From assembly GCA_025738555.1 (NCBI GenBank), contig JAOVFP010000004.1, forward strand, positions 6,200,001 through 6,264,000: a stretch of DNA of 64,000 nucleotides, in the 5' to 3' direction. Origin of the DNA: Cyathus striatus (Eukaryota; Basidiomycota; Agaricomycetes; Agaricales; Nidulariaceae). Numbering within the stretch: the first letter of the stretch is position 1; each line of letters opens with the position of its first letter. A program made the translations under genes and the position numbers. The notes under the pieces are model-generated. The model saw nothing but the letters and a program-made list of their open reading frames with translations. It was not told the origin of the DNA and did no database searches. Shown piece by piece: positions 1 to 12,367 of the stretch.

Positions 1-1242
1 GGTTACAATCCATCACAATGCACCACATTTAACATGATGCACCACAATCTCGTGATCACATCATATCCGCCGTTGATGAAATTTGAGCTGCCCTCAACTC
101 GATAATTCTGGTGGTGAATCACAATCCAGCCTGTGGTTGCATATATGTCACAATTTTATCTAACATATAGCATAAAATTATGCTTTATTATGTAGTTATA
201 TGGGACTTGTGACGACGAGTGTTCATATATACCAATCATGATATGTTACGAGTAGCTATATTTATTAGATATGGTTGTACTGTACTACTACTGTGTAAGC
301 AGGAACGAATGCATATCCAACTCAACATTACTAATTTGTTTGGGCATTAAATCTGATTTTATTTATTTTTAAGTACTACATATACAAGTGATGTAACGAT
401 GTTGTAATCTATGTAACGACAGAGGAATTACTTGTACACTTTACATAAGTAGCTACTTTGTCGTTGGAAGAGATATCAGGATGAATGAACATATTGAAAA
501 GTACTTGCAGGGTTCTTAAGTCGGGCTCAAGCGAAGTAGTCCTTTCAATCTACATCGATTCCTGCCTGCTTATATGCTTTTCGATATGGTGCATGCTTAC
601 AAATACTCAAGGTCATAGTGGAGCTGGAAGGTGGGGCTCTGAATGACCCTCGGTAAATTTGGAGTCAGTGATGTCATTCATAGCCGATGCTTTAGGTTGT
701 TCAAGTCTTCAAAACTTTAACTTGACAATCTTTGCAAGTATTAGGTTGATTGCCAACCAGAGCGGGGTTCACAGTGAATGTTGACAATGTTGAAGCTCAG
801 CGCTCAATGTTCAACTTCGAGTTGAGTTAGACACTTCAAGAACTTCATAACAAATAGCGCATTCAATCTCGGTATTATAATTTACTTTGCAGAACTACAA
901 CAAATTGTTCATCAGTATGATCACCTACATGTATCGTGAAGAGCTATACTTTGAATATGAGAATAATTGGATACTCAGTAGTAGTTATACTTATGCCGCA
1001 AGAATCAAAATGCAATCGTGATACAGCAATAATACTCCTAGCATGATATGATGTGTAACAATATGAATGTAATAGTAGTTGTACTTCGCGAGCATATCAA
1101 ATTGTTGGGAGCCACTCATGATGACGTAGGACTGTTAGGCGGAGCTCCTAACGGCTCCTAATCGCTCACGAGCTGGAGTATTCTGAACGTTCGATCGTGA
1201 GACACATAATTATTGGCGAGATTCTCACTGATTTACTGATGT
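1..1242. repeat. Dispersed repeat, copy A (cut by window start)
   Basis: This stretch aligns by eye over its whole length with 26192-27335 in the same orientation. Shared landmarks in the same order are a start resembling GGTTANAACCCATCACNATG, a TTATTATGTAGTTATATGG block, TGTTGGGAGCCA near the 3' end, and a shared end TTCTCACTGATTTACTGATG. No ORF is evident. It could be a solo LTR or the non-coding tail of a retroelement. The left edge may lie outside the window. Confidence 0.6.
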
Positions 1243-1879
1243 TCTGCTAGCAACTTTCTGCGTTCAACAGTGTCAACTTCACAGACAACCTTCATCATAT
1301 TCTCCAGAGAACTTCATTAATTATTTGATTTATTCCCACTACCTTTTAAGGTAGTTGGGTTATAGGGTCGTCTGGATTTCCCTATAAGATGATTTACAGG
1401 ATCTTGAACGGGACCTCAATCTGATTGGCTGGAGGGCTGTGACCGTCTGTGACCTGTTGACCGCTGACGAATTTCACTTAATCCAGCTCCCGCTTTCTCC
1501 TCCCATCCCCTCTTGTTTTGTTAACTTCACTGCCTTTTCTTTGTCTTCACGCCATCCTGTACGCATACATCTCTACTCCAAGTCAGGCACGACGTGTTCC
1601 GCCTTCACCTCCAGCCTCTGATGCCCATTACCCCGTCAGTCCTCGTGCCCTCTCAACGCATCCATGCTCAACCGCGCTAACTTCTTTCAACAATAACACT
1701 TCGCAAGTACACCCTGCTTTTCCGCGATCATCACGAAGTAGGTTCTTCTGGCATGGTCTTTATGAACTAGGAACTCTCGCCGCTTGTCGAGAACTGCCTA
1801 TTCATACAAGGGTAGTGTGGAGGATGAGATCTGAGAGGAGGTGCGAGAACGTTTGCAGTTATTGAAGAAAGGATATGAA

Positions 1880-2540
1880 CTGACGTGGGCTCCCCTCTCG
1901 ACACGCCCCCCTTCTCGTTGACACGTTCCCCTCATTGATGTGTTCCCCCTTGGTCGTTGTGCCTCCCCCTCGTCGACACGTACTCCCACCTCGTACCGTT
2001 TGCTTCCATGTGCCCCTCCCTCCATGCACCCCGGGACTCGTCAACGTGGCACCCTCCCCTCGTTGTGCAACCCCTGTAGTCGTCGCAGTCCCGCCTCTCG
2101 CGACCCCCCCTCCTCGTTGGCACACCTTCCTCCTCGGCCCTCATTTACAGGTTCCCACCTCGTTGGCGTGTTCTGCCCTCCTCATCGACGTGTCCCCACT
2201 ACGTAGCGCCCGTCTAGATGCGCCCCTCCCTCCATGCACCTCCCGACTTGCCAACGTTGCACCCTCCCCTCATTGTGCACCCCCATCATTGTGTCGGCGC
2301 CGCTTCCCGCGTCCCCCCCTCCTTGTTGCGCCTCCGCCCTACACATCGACATAGTGCCCCCTCTCCATGTGCGCCTCCCTCCATGCACTCCCGGGCTTGT
2401 CGACGTGGCACTCTTCCCTCGTTATGCACCCCCTGTTGTTGTCGCACCGCCCCCTCTCGTTGACGTGGCGCCGTCCTTCTTGTTATGCACCCCCTCTCGT
2501 CATCGCCCCCCCCTCATTGCGCCTCCCCCCTCCTAGTGAT
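1880..2540. repeat. C-rich degenerate low-complexity tract
   Basis: The plus strand is strongly pyrimidine/C-rich, with loosely repeated words such as CCCTCGTTG, TCGACGTG and CCTCCATGCACC recurring at irregular spacing. All frames are open for long stretches only because of composition, so the ORFs on both strands here are not taken as genes. The 1243-1879 flank contains nothing recognisable. Confidence 0.6.
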
Positions 2541-3041
2541 TTGCATGCCAATCCATTTGTCTCTACAGTAAATATCTAGATATTAATAATATAAAGGTCA
2601 TGGTTTTGTTGGCACCTAAACAAACAAATAAAAGTCGTCGATATGGAAAAATGTTGAGATTATAGATATTTGAAGAAAAGAGGTAAATTATGGCAAAAAT
2701 GGTTCCTTCTCATGCAACATGGTCACTCTCTCCTGCGGCATCCATCCTGCTCCACTCCCCAAGATTCGACTTCGATACTGTCATGATTGTGATTTGGTTC
2801 AAATTTGATGATCTGCTTTACTTGCTCTTGCTCTTTTATTACAAAGTATTTATCTTCTTGGGTGAGTTGGTAAGTCGACCTCATTCTCAATCTACTTAGG
2901 TAGCGGGCCCTGCCACTTGCCGGCCCTATTTCTTCATTCTCAAAAGACTCGGCTCAAGTTCTAAAACATTTACAAAGTTTATACAGATATTCTAAACCTA
3001 AACAACATCGTGCAACTGTATTGTATTGAATTTTACAATCT
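2541..3041. other. Intergenic, nothing recognised
   Basis: AT-rich sequence downstream of the oxidoreductase gene. No ORF, RNA or repeat that I can support. Confidence 0.5.
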
Positions 3042-4557
3042 TCAGTCCTCCGCAACAACAACCACAGGCTTTCCTACAGTCTCGTGGCCGCTTCCCAGCA
3101 TATCAGCAATAGCTTTTGGCGCATTCTCGATACCCTTCACAACCGCCTCCTCGCTACGTATCTTTCCTTGTGCCATCAAAGCGGGAACTTCGGCAAAGAA
3201 TCGTCCAATGAATTGTGGAATGTACTCTGGCACGATGAAGCCCTTAATGGAGAGACGCTTCTTCATGATCAAGTACGCGTTCTGCGCGACAACATACGGT
3301 TAGCTAGCTAACTATGAAGAAGCATCGGTCAGAAGTTACCTTTAGTCTGTAGTGTTCTGACGGGGGAAGAGTATCGGTCCCCGAGGTACCGCAAACGGCT
3401 ACCCTCCCGAGGGGAGTCAGAGCTCCAAGAGCCGCATCAAGCGCTTCAGCTCCCACATTGTCCTACGCAGCCAAATCAGCTAACACGTATCCACCGAAGA
3501 ATGGAGCAACGAACCCAGAAAGCATTGATCGGCCCATGCTTGGCCAACACCGACTCGTAGCTCTCTTTCTTGTAGTTGAACGGCACGTCTGCTCCAAGGG
3601 ATTTCATGTACGCCACTTTAGCGTCGGATCCTGCGGAGGCGATGACTTTCATGCTGTTCGTGGAGGGGGTCAATTCAGTTACTTAGCGGATGCGGAAGAA
3701 ACGGAAGGTGCGCACGTACCCCTTTAGTTTTGCGAGTTGGATGATCATGCTAATTGAATGTCAGTATCTCTTTCCATATGTCCTTGGAGCTACAGACTCA
3801 CGCGCCAACTCCTGAGGCCCCGGACGAGACGAAGAGAGTCTCGCCCTCCTTGCCTTGGATAATTCCCTCGAAACCGACGAAGGCCGTCAGTCCTGGCGTT
3901 CCCATGACGCTTGCATACTTGCTGAGAGGGTACATCCCGTTTGGATTAGGAACGGTTTGAAGAGCCAAGGAATCCATATCAAAGGTTTCAGGAGCCCATT
4001 CGTCCGGCTTAAACTGGACACGTCCTAAGAGTCCATCCATCAGACAACGAGTTGCACTTCAGAAAGACATAGCTATAGAGCTCACCATCAACATACGGTT
4101 GAACAGTGTACGCTTCCCAAACGGTCAAGCCGTACATGTAATCCCCGACGTTCACGCCCTCTTTTTCTGATCTCAGAACTTTTACCACTCCAAAACCTAG
4201 GATTCTTTAGTGGAGTACTATCAGCGCTGAGGGCATAAAGGAAATATCAAACGGGACTTACGGTCCACCGAGTTCGAATGTCGTTGTGTAGCTAACAATG
4301 GATGGATCACGCATGCGCTCGCGCATCGCTGGTTCGGGACTAGCGACATCGGAGGTCAGCCCCACACCTCTATCCAGTCACAGAAGCAGTGCTCACCTCA
4401 GAATCAGAGTTTTAGTGAGAAACCCGCCGTTAAGTGGGACATTATCGATATCGATGGTTTTCGATTTGTCTATAGCGATATGTTCGCCTACGACGGGAAA
4501 TTGGTGGGGTGCAGGGCGTTTGACGAAGACGACACGGGGGTTAGGTTGGATAGCCAT
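3042..4557 (-). CDS. Medium-chain NAD(P)H-dependent oxidoreductase (PTGR/alkenal reductase-like)
   Basis: A soluble zinc-independent MDR reductase of the leukotriene B4 dehydrogenase/alkenal reductase type. In this family NADPH is used to reduce the activated double bond of enones and enals. The start MAIQPNPRVVFVKRPAP is typical of fungal members. After splicing one reads LGGPILGFGVVKVLRSEKEG, then MGTPGLTAFVGF, the nucleotide-binding turn VSSGASGVGA, and SLGADVPFNYK. A 52-nt intron joins INAFW to DNVGAEALDAAL, and the C-terminus is HETVGKPVVVVAED. About six short introns are needed; they have normal borders, except that the exon before GFGVV uses an AAAG acceptor. No disabling change was seen. 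The substrate cannot be told from sequence. The P450 gene lies on the same strand about 0.85 kb upstream. Confidence 0.85.
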
Positions 4558-5412
4558 TTTGTGGTTGCGTTGAGTAGAGTGAAGTTTTTCTGCAAGCGGT
4601 TGTTGCTCATCTCTGCTCGCGAAGTGAGTATTTAAGTATTGATATCCGAGTTGGTACTTACATCGTGTTGATATGGAATTGGACCCTTTCTCTCGCATTG
4701 AATCAAATTCCCACAGATTGCGCTTATTTCTGCATCGTTGCACCACCCCGTGCACCCCATTTTCAAATGTAAATAGATCGCGCATCATCGTAAAGATAAG
4801 TACTATGATTGAAAGATTCGGTTCTCAACTTCTCTGATGTTGCCATGCCGCTTCGGAGGAAGTTGTCCGTAAGCTTCGGGGAAGGAGTGATGATGCTCCG
4901 TCCATACGTCGATCTTTGTTCTCGCCACAGCAACTTCTGAAACTCCATCTCCGTAGCTCCGGCGCGCTCCTGAAACCTCCTATGCCATTTTATCTTCTCG
5001 CTGCTCGGATCTTGCAAGTAGGCGATTTTACTTCTGTGTGTTGCATCTGTTGGAGCGTTTCCTTCCCCCACAATGTAGACGAAAGAGGAAATTTCTTGAT
5101 GGAATTTGCTAAGTGTAGGCGTTATCAACAATGAGAGACTGATTGCTTGTATAAGCTTGTATAGGTATTCTTTTTATAGACATTGCTGAAGTTTTCCCAA
5201 TTGCCAGGTTCCAACAAAGAATGATGTACAAATAATACCCCGCATAAATATATATATTGAGTGAGTGTGGTAAGTTTAGTTACTAATATTTGTGATTAAA
5301 GAATTAGGTCGTAAAACACGAACGCAAATTAGCAATATAAGGTATAATGATGTTTGTTAAGCAGTGGAAGAATAAAGTTAAATAAATAATGGGAAGGGAA
5401 GACAAAACAAGA
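4558..5412. other. Intergenic between oxidoreductase and P450
   Basis: A minus-strand open frame at 4763-5131 overlaps the 5' side of the oxidoreductase gene but matches no family I know and lacks plausible intron structure. The rest is AT-rich and probably holds the oxidoreductase promoter and the P450 3' flank. Confidence 0.4.
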
Positions 5413-7420
5413 TCAGATGGCATCCCACTTGTATTCAGAGCTCAGCTCTTCAACGGTCTCTATCATGTGCTTGACCTTGTCATCCCTAGGAACAATTCTG
5501 AGTCTGAAAGGAACCGGGCTACGTCCAGACAACCCCTCATACTCTTCCAAGGAAATAGGTTCCTCGGGTAGAGAATGAAACGAAAAGGCCCAGAGCAGTC
5601 GAGAGATGGCAAGCCAGAGCTCTCGTTCAGCAGCCGGTAGTCCCGGACAGATTCTTCGTCTTAAGGAACATTGTCAATAACCTATCAAAGAAACTATAGA
5701 GTTACTAAAAAAACCCACCCAGCGCCGAATGTCCAGTGGTCACGTTCCATCACATCGCCCAACTTTGCGGATTCTCCGCAGCTAAGATTGTCTCCCAAGT
5801 ATCTGTCAGGATTGAACGTATACCTACACGATAGCACATAGTTAGTGCGAATAAAAATGCATGGACCGGTCGTAGACTTACGAGTCGGGATAACGTTCTT
5901 CATTATGATGAAGCGTGTAGCAGTTAAGAACAACTACGGTATCCTTGGGAATGAACATCCCATTGTACGAAAAGTCTTGGGAAGTGCAATGGGGTGTAGC
6001 CATCCAAAAGGGGGCATGGACTCGCTGGACCTGCGATCATTCAATTATTGTCAGATAGAGACTTTCCCCGCACAAGCAAAAGTATTCACCTCCTTTATGA
6101 TAGCACGAATGTATGGCAGATTAGGTTCATCTTCCGCAGTAGGCCAACGATCCCGTCCAATGACACGATCCAACTCTTCGTGTGCGCGAGCAGCAATCTC
6201 AGGATGGGAAGGGATGAGCGCCAGGAACCATTGAATAATCCCGGAAGTCTAAATATAGTTCATTAATTGTCAACGGGCGAGGATCGACAAAACGAAATGA
6301 AACCTTACCGAATGAACTCCTCCTAAAGTGAAAACCGCAGAAAGCATGCATAGGTCCTCCCAATCAAGCTTCTCCTCCTCCTGATTTTCCAGGAGAGTTT
6401 TTACGAGGCAATCAGGAACATGATCACCCGCGTCCATGCGGGCTTTGAAGCGGAGAATCATGCTACCGTAAACCTCAATCAGTCCGTCATGCAGTTTGCG
6501 TCCACGTGTACGTTTTGATGTCGGAATCCACTGAAGAGGTTCTAGGAAGTCTACCGCGTTTGACCAGGGGCCTGTTGTCGTAAGATATAATAAGTCACTG
6601 TCTGTCTTCGATCATGATGACTGGATATACTAACCAGTAAGATCCATGAATTCCATCGCCAAATCTAGAGCTTTCTCGATGAGGGGGTCAGCTGTCGTGT
6701 CAGTCCGCATTCCGAAGGAGATGATAAGCATGTTACTATTCAAATGTCAGCATCTTGTACCAAAGTAAAAAATTATATACTCACTTCAATGCAAATCGAC
6801 CAGCGTAATGAGATGGATTCATAGGCGTCTTTCCTTGAAGTCCTTCCTCGAACAGCGACTTCACAAAAATGTGAGACTCATAGTCCATCACACGAGAATA
6901 ACCCTGCATCGCCTTGGGCGTAAGAACCTGAGTAGCCAAGCGTCTGTGCTGTCTCCTATAATTGAATCACAAGTATCAAAATCCAAAACGGAAATAAAAA
7001 TAGTTGAAAAAACACCAACCATTTTTCACCGTACTGAGACGCAGTAATAGCACGGCCATTAAGAATCATCTGGTTCTTCATGAAGTATCTCTTGCGTGAC
7101 GAGAATACGGCTCCGTTCGTTACGAGAAGTTCGCGAGCGACATGAGGATCCGAAACGACGACGAAGAGCTGGGATCCCATCCAGATTGAAAATAGGGGCC
7201 CGAAGGTTTTGGACCATGCATCGAGGACTAGTTCTGGGTATTTGCGGAGGAATGCATAACGGACTGCTGGGCCTGGGGGAAGAACGTTTCCGTCCTTGTC
7301 TGCGATCCATCGACGGAGGAGGGGTGGACTGATAAAATATAATAAAGTAAAAAGGGAGAGTGCCGCTGTGGCCTTTAGAAGAAAGGATATTAAAGTAGAT
7401 AGAAGAATGAGTGTATACAT
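5413..7420 (-). CDS. Cytochrome P450 monooxygenase
   Basis: A complete microsomal P450. It begins with a hydrophobic N-terminal anchor (MYTLILLSTLISFLLKATAA), followed by a proline-rich hinge LPPGPAVRY. The I-helix region reads GGVHSTSGIIQW. The K-helix ExxR motif, EVQR, is created only after removing an intron inside KE|VQRVHAP. The PERF-like segment is FNPDRYLGD. The haem loop FGAG|RRICPG, with its cysteine ligand, is likewise split by an intron. The C-terminus is SSEYKWDAI. An in-frame ATG 87 nt further upstream exists, but the 7420 start gives a standard anchor. Intron ends are normal and no break was seen. Fungal P450s of this kind serve secondary metabolism or detoxification; the substrate is not predictable. 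I do not assign a CYP family. Confidence 0.9.
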
Positions 7421-9059
7421 GTTAAAGGTAGCCTCTATGTAGTCTATAGGGAATGTGGTGGGGGAAGGGGGTATGAAACAACAAAAATCCAGTGAAAAGA
7501 GTCGCATTAATACTCCTCTTGAATCTTCATTTCTCCCTCGGCGTGCGGCAACGCCGTTTGTTTGAGTTGTAGAATAATTGAGTCGTTAGGCCAAGTTAAG
7601 CGTAGAATGGAAAAACAGGACAATGTTACTGTTTCAAAAATTGATGCCATGAATCTTGTGTGTAGACAAGTCTTTGGAGCTGGTACTTAGATTCTGATTG
7701 TTGATGTCAAAAAGCATCGGATACTCTGGATGCTGCTATATTGTTGACCGATTACCAAACACTCCGGAACATGTCTATTGTACTATCAAGATCTCCCCTT
7801 TCGAATTAAAGCGGTGCATTTTTATATGTATACCAGTACGTCTTTATAGATCATTTTAACATAGTCACGAAGTTGAATATAGTGATTTTAAACGTCGGAT
7901 GAGAGCAGAGTAAGTTGAAAACTGTTTGTTCCATCCCAATCGTAAATCTTCAACGTTTAGCGGTGAACAATGGAATCTAGTAGTAGCAGTGAAATGACTA
8001 GTAGCTGATGCTTCTTTCCGGTTACCTCAAAGATGACGAGAATACGTATAGGCGACCACCTGGCGAAATGATTGTGTTAGATGAAAGTGAGATGTGCTCC
8101 ATGAGCATCCGCAAGAGAACGTGCGTCTCATGTGGAAATCTCTATTTGTTCCTATGCTCCTTGAAAGCGGTGCTCAAACCTTCGACTTCGCGCGCTGTAT
8201 AAGTGGCGCTAGACAATGTCCTAGCCGCTCGGACAGTAGTACTACCCCGAGGTATTCGTAAATGTTACTATGACAAAGTGGGGCCAAACTTCAACATAGA
8301 AGCTGATATGCACGAGCTCATATCTGTATCACTCGATGCGAGATTCATAGTTGCGTCGGGTAAGAGGTAACTTTCTTCCCATATAATAGATAGCTCCGCG
8401 TCCTTATGCATATGCGTTTAAGGGTTGATTTATACACACGGCTGACTTAATGAACGTAGTATGTACTGACAAAGTTCAATTTCGTTCGGATTATCTTATC
8501 TCTATAGAATAATCTCACCTTCCAATGCTGAACAGATTTTTCATTTCTATTTCATGATCCTCAGGAAGCTAATTCTCGCGCGAGTAAGGGATACTTTCGC
8601 GTGGCTTTCAGTGAATAGGGCCGCACACAGGATAGGGTCAGGATAGGGTTATCCAAGGGTATGCGGATCTGAATCTGATTGGGAGAATCCAACGTAGAAA
8701 CGCCAAAATGCCCATTTGGCTCCGACCTATCATGTAATATTCAGGATGGCGGTATCCTGTGAAACTCCGTTCGGCAAAGAGCGGACTTCCAAATGGAGCC
8801 AGTCTGAGAATAGCTGCTGAGTTTGGACTTTTTCCTGAAACGTTTTGATGGGTCAATAAATTTCGCTGGGCGCCAATATATTTTGAATTCAGCTTACCAT
8901 CAACCTTCGAAGTCTGCTGATGGCAATGAGTAATTCTTTCCTTGCCGCTATCATGTGCACCAACTTCGGCGTGTTGAAATTGACGGGATGTTGAGGCTTC
9001 CAGCTTTTTAACAACTACTACCATCCTACTTCCGCATTCTCTGAGTCAAACTTAGCAAT
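7421..9059. other. Intergenic region upstream of P450 and nitronate monooxygenase
   Basis: This separates two divergently transcribed genes, so it should contain both promoters. A minus-strand ORF at 8638-9024 is unlike any family I recognise and is probably fortuitous. No repeat was noticed. Confidence 0.4.
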
Positions 9060-10309
9060 ATGCCTTCAATCGACGCCCCTCTCGCAAAGTTACTGAGTCA
9101 GTTCCGTCTACGTTATCTCGCTTCCATGTTACTCACCTTTCCTGGATAGACGTCGATGTGCCAATCGTCTCAGCACCGATGGCTTTTGCTGCCACTGGCG
9201 ACTTGGCTAGCGCAGTCACAGCAGCGGGAGCGTTCGGCATGATGGGAGCAGGTGAAACTATACTTTCAGCCTATTCGCATCTCGTCATAGTACTAACACG
9301 AGGCAAAGGCTTCCTGTCTTCCCAGGATCTGAAAGATAATTTTGCATTAGCTCGCAAACGACTAAACATTGCACCAGGAGACGTCGTTCCCATCGGTATC
9401 GGATGCATTGGATGGATTCTTGATATGACCGAAGGTTCTGATGATCCTCGTCTTGAGGTCATCCTCAACGAAAAGCCAGCTGCGATATGGCTGGCTTTCG
9501 GTGTCGACTTGGGCAAATACGTAGCGAAGATCAGGGATTTCGACGCAAAGAGGAACCACAAGACACCCATCTTCGTTATCGTCAACTCGGTCGAAGGTGC
9601 CCTTAAAGCCAAAAACGAGTGGAAAGTGGACGTTATTGTCGCTCAAGGTATGTCATGTTCCTATCGATAAGTATTATTCCAGAAGGGGGCTAATGCGTCT
9701 CGCAGGAATTGAAGCCGGCGGTCACGGGGGATCCGAGTCTCCTCCCTTATTCACCCTCTTACAGGCCATTCTCGATGCCATGCCAGGTGATCGACCACTA
9801 GTCATCGCTGCTGGAGGGATAACTACAGGTAAACAAGTAGCTGCCCTCCTCACGATGGGAGCGGATGGTGTCGCTCTCGGAACCAGATTCTTGTTTACCA
9901 ATGAGTGCTCTTATAGCGATGCGCAGAAGGAGGCAATTCTGAAAGCTGGAAATGATGCTACTGTTCGCACTTTGGCGTATGACGATGTTGGGAGAACGAA
10001 CTATTGGCCTCCTAAGCATGACGGGAGGGCTTTAATTAACAAGGTTATGGATGATGTACATGAGGGGCTAGATCTTGAGCAGAGGCTAAAGAGGTTTGAC
10101 GAGTGTGCTGCAGCGGGCGATAACTCTAGGCTCGTCGTATGGGCGGGTGTCGGGGTTGGTCTTACCAACAAGATCACGAGTGCATCCGTAAGTAGTATTC
10201 CTTTATTAACTATATATTATGATCACTGATGGCATTGCAGGATGTGGTTGATGATCTGCGCAAGGAAACTTTAGATGCGCTTCGACATGCAGCATCTTTA
10301 ACTTCATAG
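9060..10309 (+). CDS. Nitronate monooxygenase (2-nitropropane dioxygenase family)
   Basis: An FMN-dependent TIM-barrel enzyme that oxidises alkyl nitronates to carbonyl compounds and nitrite. Five exons (9060-9096, 9150-9251, 9309-9647, 9706-10187, 10241-10309) give 342 residues, normal for the family. Splicing gives LLNVDVPIVSAPMAFAATGD, then GMMGAGFLSSQDLKDNFALA. The FMN/phosphate-binding motif is completed across intron 3 as VAQ|GIEAGGHGG, followed by VIAAGGITTGKQVAALLTMG and ADGVALGTRF. The second intron must end at GCAAAG rather than the later CCCAG to restore the family sequence GAGFLSS. All key motifs are present, so it should be active. It starts 1.6 kb from the P450 start, divergently. 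A metabolic link is only inference. Confidence 0.9.
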
Positions 10310-11096
10310 ATACTGTCAAGCGTTTTTCTGCTGTCGAGTTACTAAGCTTCATATATAGTCCTTGTACTCATACTTATTCATTATGACGGGTATTTCTAGT
10401 TTCTACCCTGTTTCCTCGTCGGTTTAACTGTCGAGGTATGAGAAAAAGCAGTAAGTGTATTGCAAGGATTTACACATCAAGAGGCGAACGTGTGAACCCC
10501 CGAAGTCGAGGAGGTTTTTGAAAATCGTTGATGAGAGTAGATCTATTCTGGTACATGGTTCGAATTCTCGTGTAGCTGGTGACGATGTCCATCAGTCACC
10601 ATTTTAGGAGACCCATGTTTTCTGAGGAGAAAAGGCAAAGAAAATACCGAATCCCCACTCCACACATTCCCTTCGTCGCCATCGAAGTTCCGCTGCGCCC
10701 TCCAAGATTTTAACGCTCGCGCAACATAATGCTATCCGATGCCAGAGTACTGTATCGAGAAGCGTGAATGTCAAGGAATGAGCAACGGATTGATGTCTCG
10801 ACTGTAAAAAAGCACATGCACAAGAAAAGCCATGCCCACGGCAGCTGCTTCTAGTCTTTTTGGATCTATATCTGGAGTTAGCTAGTTACCCCGGATGCGC
10901 TAAGGTTCGCTCACGTAAACTCCCCTTGCGGTATCCCTGACCTTGCCTTGTATATCCTTTTGATCATGTATGTAATTTTTCACTCGCCGCGCCCTATAAT
11001 ATGAGACAGCTTGGTCTTAGTTCGAGTTGACCAGAATTGTTTCCCTAGTCCTTCTTGGGTGAACCGGTGACTTGGCAGCTGAAACCATGGGTCAAC
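10310..11096. other. Intergenic between nitronate monooxygenase and membrane protein
   Basis: No ORF or RNA that I can support. It includes the promoter of the downstream membrane protein gene. Confidence 0.4.
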
Positions 11097-12367
11097 TCTC
11101 GCTCGAAAAGACTTTCCTCCTTGCTTCGTACTTCGAGGTAGGCTTTGTACTTGGTCAGTATGCGGCTCCGTAGCTAATTCATCGCCTACAGGGAATAGTG
11201 TATGGTATGGGTTCGGTATCGGCTGGGTGACGAGCATAGACTAATTCTGAGCGCAGGATTTTTCGTCTGCATCTTCAGCGCAACGATGTACATGTACTTC
11301 TCTCCAAACTACAACAGGGGAAGGCGGGATCATCATACGCAGGTGTGTGTATACTTTACATCTGATAACACAACCCACTCACTATCATATCTTGAAGGTC
11401 ATGATCATGATTTCCGCTGTTATGTTCTTTATTTCCACTTTCCACATAGCCATGAACTGCTACCGCCTACTGAGAGGCTATGTTGATAATCGTCTCTCAC
11501 CCGGTGGACCAGCAGGTTACATAGGCAACCTCAGACCTTGGGATCACATTCTCAAAGACACTCTTTACGCAACCCAAGAAAACCTGGGCAGTGCTGCGGC
11601 GGTGCGTTTCTCCAAATATTCGTTGCATGTAACATAGGTGCTGATGATGAAGGGTTAGATATATCGTACTTGGGTTCTGTGGAGTGGTGATTGGAAAATC
11701 ATAGCCCTGCCGATGGTTTTGCTTACGATGAACATCAGTAAGTTTTCGCCGCCCGTTGACATCTTTACCTTGGGTTTACATTTATAAATAGTCGCTGGAT
11801 ACATTGTCTGTGGAACCTACTCAAAAGTTGATCCTACATCGACGGTGTTCATACCAGCACTCAATAGCTGGATCAAAACATTCTATTCAATCGCTGTAGC
11901 TCTGAACATCATTACCACTGGACTGATGAGCTACCGCATCTACATGACCCACAGAAACTCCTCTAACTACCAAGTGGGCAAAGGAAGACTGATCTCCGTT
12001 ATGAGGATTTTGATCGAGTCGGCTGCTCTTCAGCTGATCATTGAAATCGTACTCCTTGCCTTATACTGCTCCGATATTAACGCACAATACATTCTACTAG
12101 AGTGTGTTACTCCAATAGTGGTGAGCCTTCAACTCAAAACATGCATGAGTTGCTCTAAAAATAGCTTCGATATAGGGGATTACATTCAGCATGATCACAG
12201 TCCGCATAAAGTTCCAGTCATTGAAGGATCCAGGAACGGCATCTTCCGCTGGCGCAAGCAATCCCGTACAAACCATTGGTAGTATACCTATGCGTCGTAT
12301 ACAAGTAAGCATTAAAGAGGAGGTGGAGGATGACTACGAAAGCGCGTACGCTCGGAGTAAACCATAA
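11097..12367 (+). CDS. Seven-helix integral membrane protein of an Agaricomycete family, function unknown
   Basis: The spliced protein starts MGQLSLEKTFLLASYFE|GIVYGM|GFFVCIFSATMYMYF, the first helix. It continues with VMIMISAVMFFISTFHIAMN, then DTLYATQENLGSAAA|IYRTWVLWSGDWKI, ALPMVLLTMNI|VAGYIVCGTY, FYSIAVALNIITTGLMSYRI, MRILIESAALQLIIEIVLLA and LECVTPIV|GITFSMITVRIKF. The soluble tail ends EEVEDDYESAYARSKP. About seven hydrophobic segments and the Y-R-x-W-V-L-W and ILIESxAL signatures match a very abundant basidiomycete family without known function. Six or seven introns of 45-60 nt are needed. The one before IYRTW must end at GGGTTAG to avoid an in-frame stop. A signalling role is often supposed but unproven. 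Confidence 0.8.

Noticed and set aside
1798..2579. Many overlapping ORFs on both strands in the C-rich tract
   Set aside because: They arise from low-complexity composition, occupy several frames at once, and have no domain, start context or introns.
3010..3960. Plus-strand ORFs opposite the oxidoreductase
   Set aside because: Antisense shadows of clearly coding exons.
8638..9024. A 128-codon minus-strand gene upstream of nitronate monooxygenase
   Set aside because: No family resemblance, no intron structure, and it occupies the expected promoter region.
9271..10019. Minus-strand ORFs opposite nitronate monooxygenase
   Set aside because: Antisense shadows; the plus strand carries the FMN-binding motifs.
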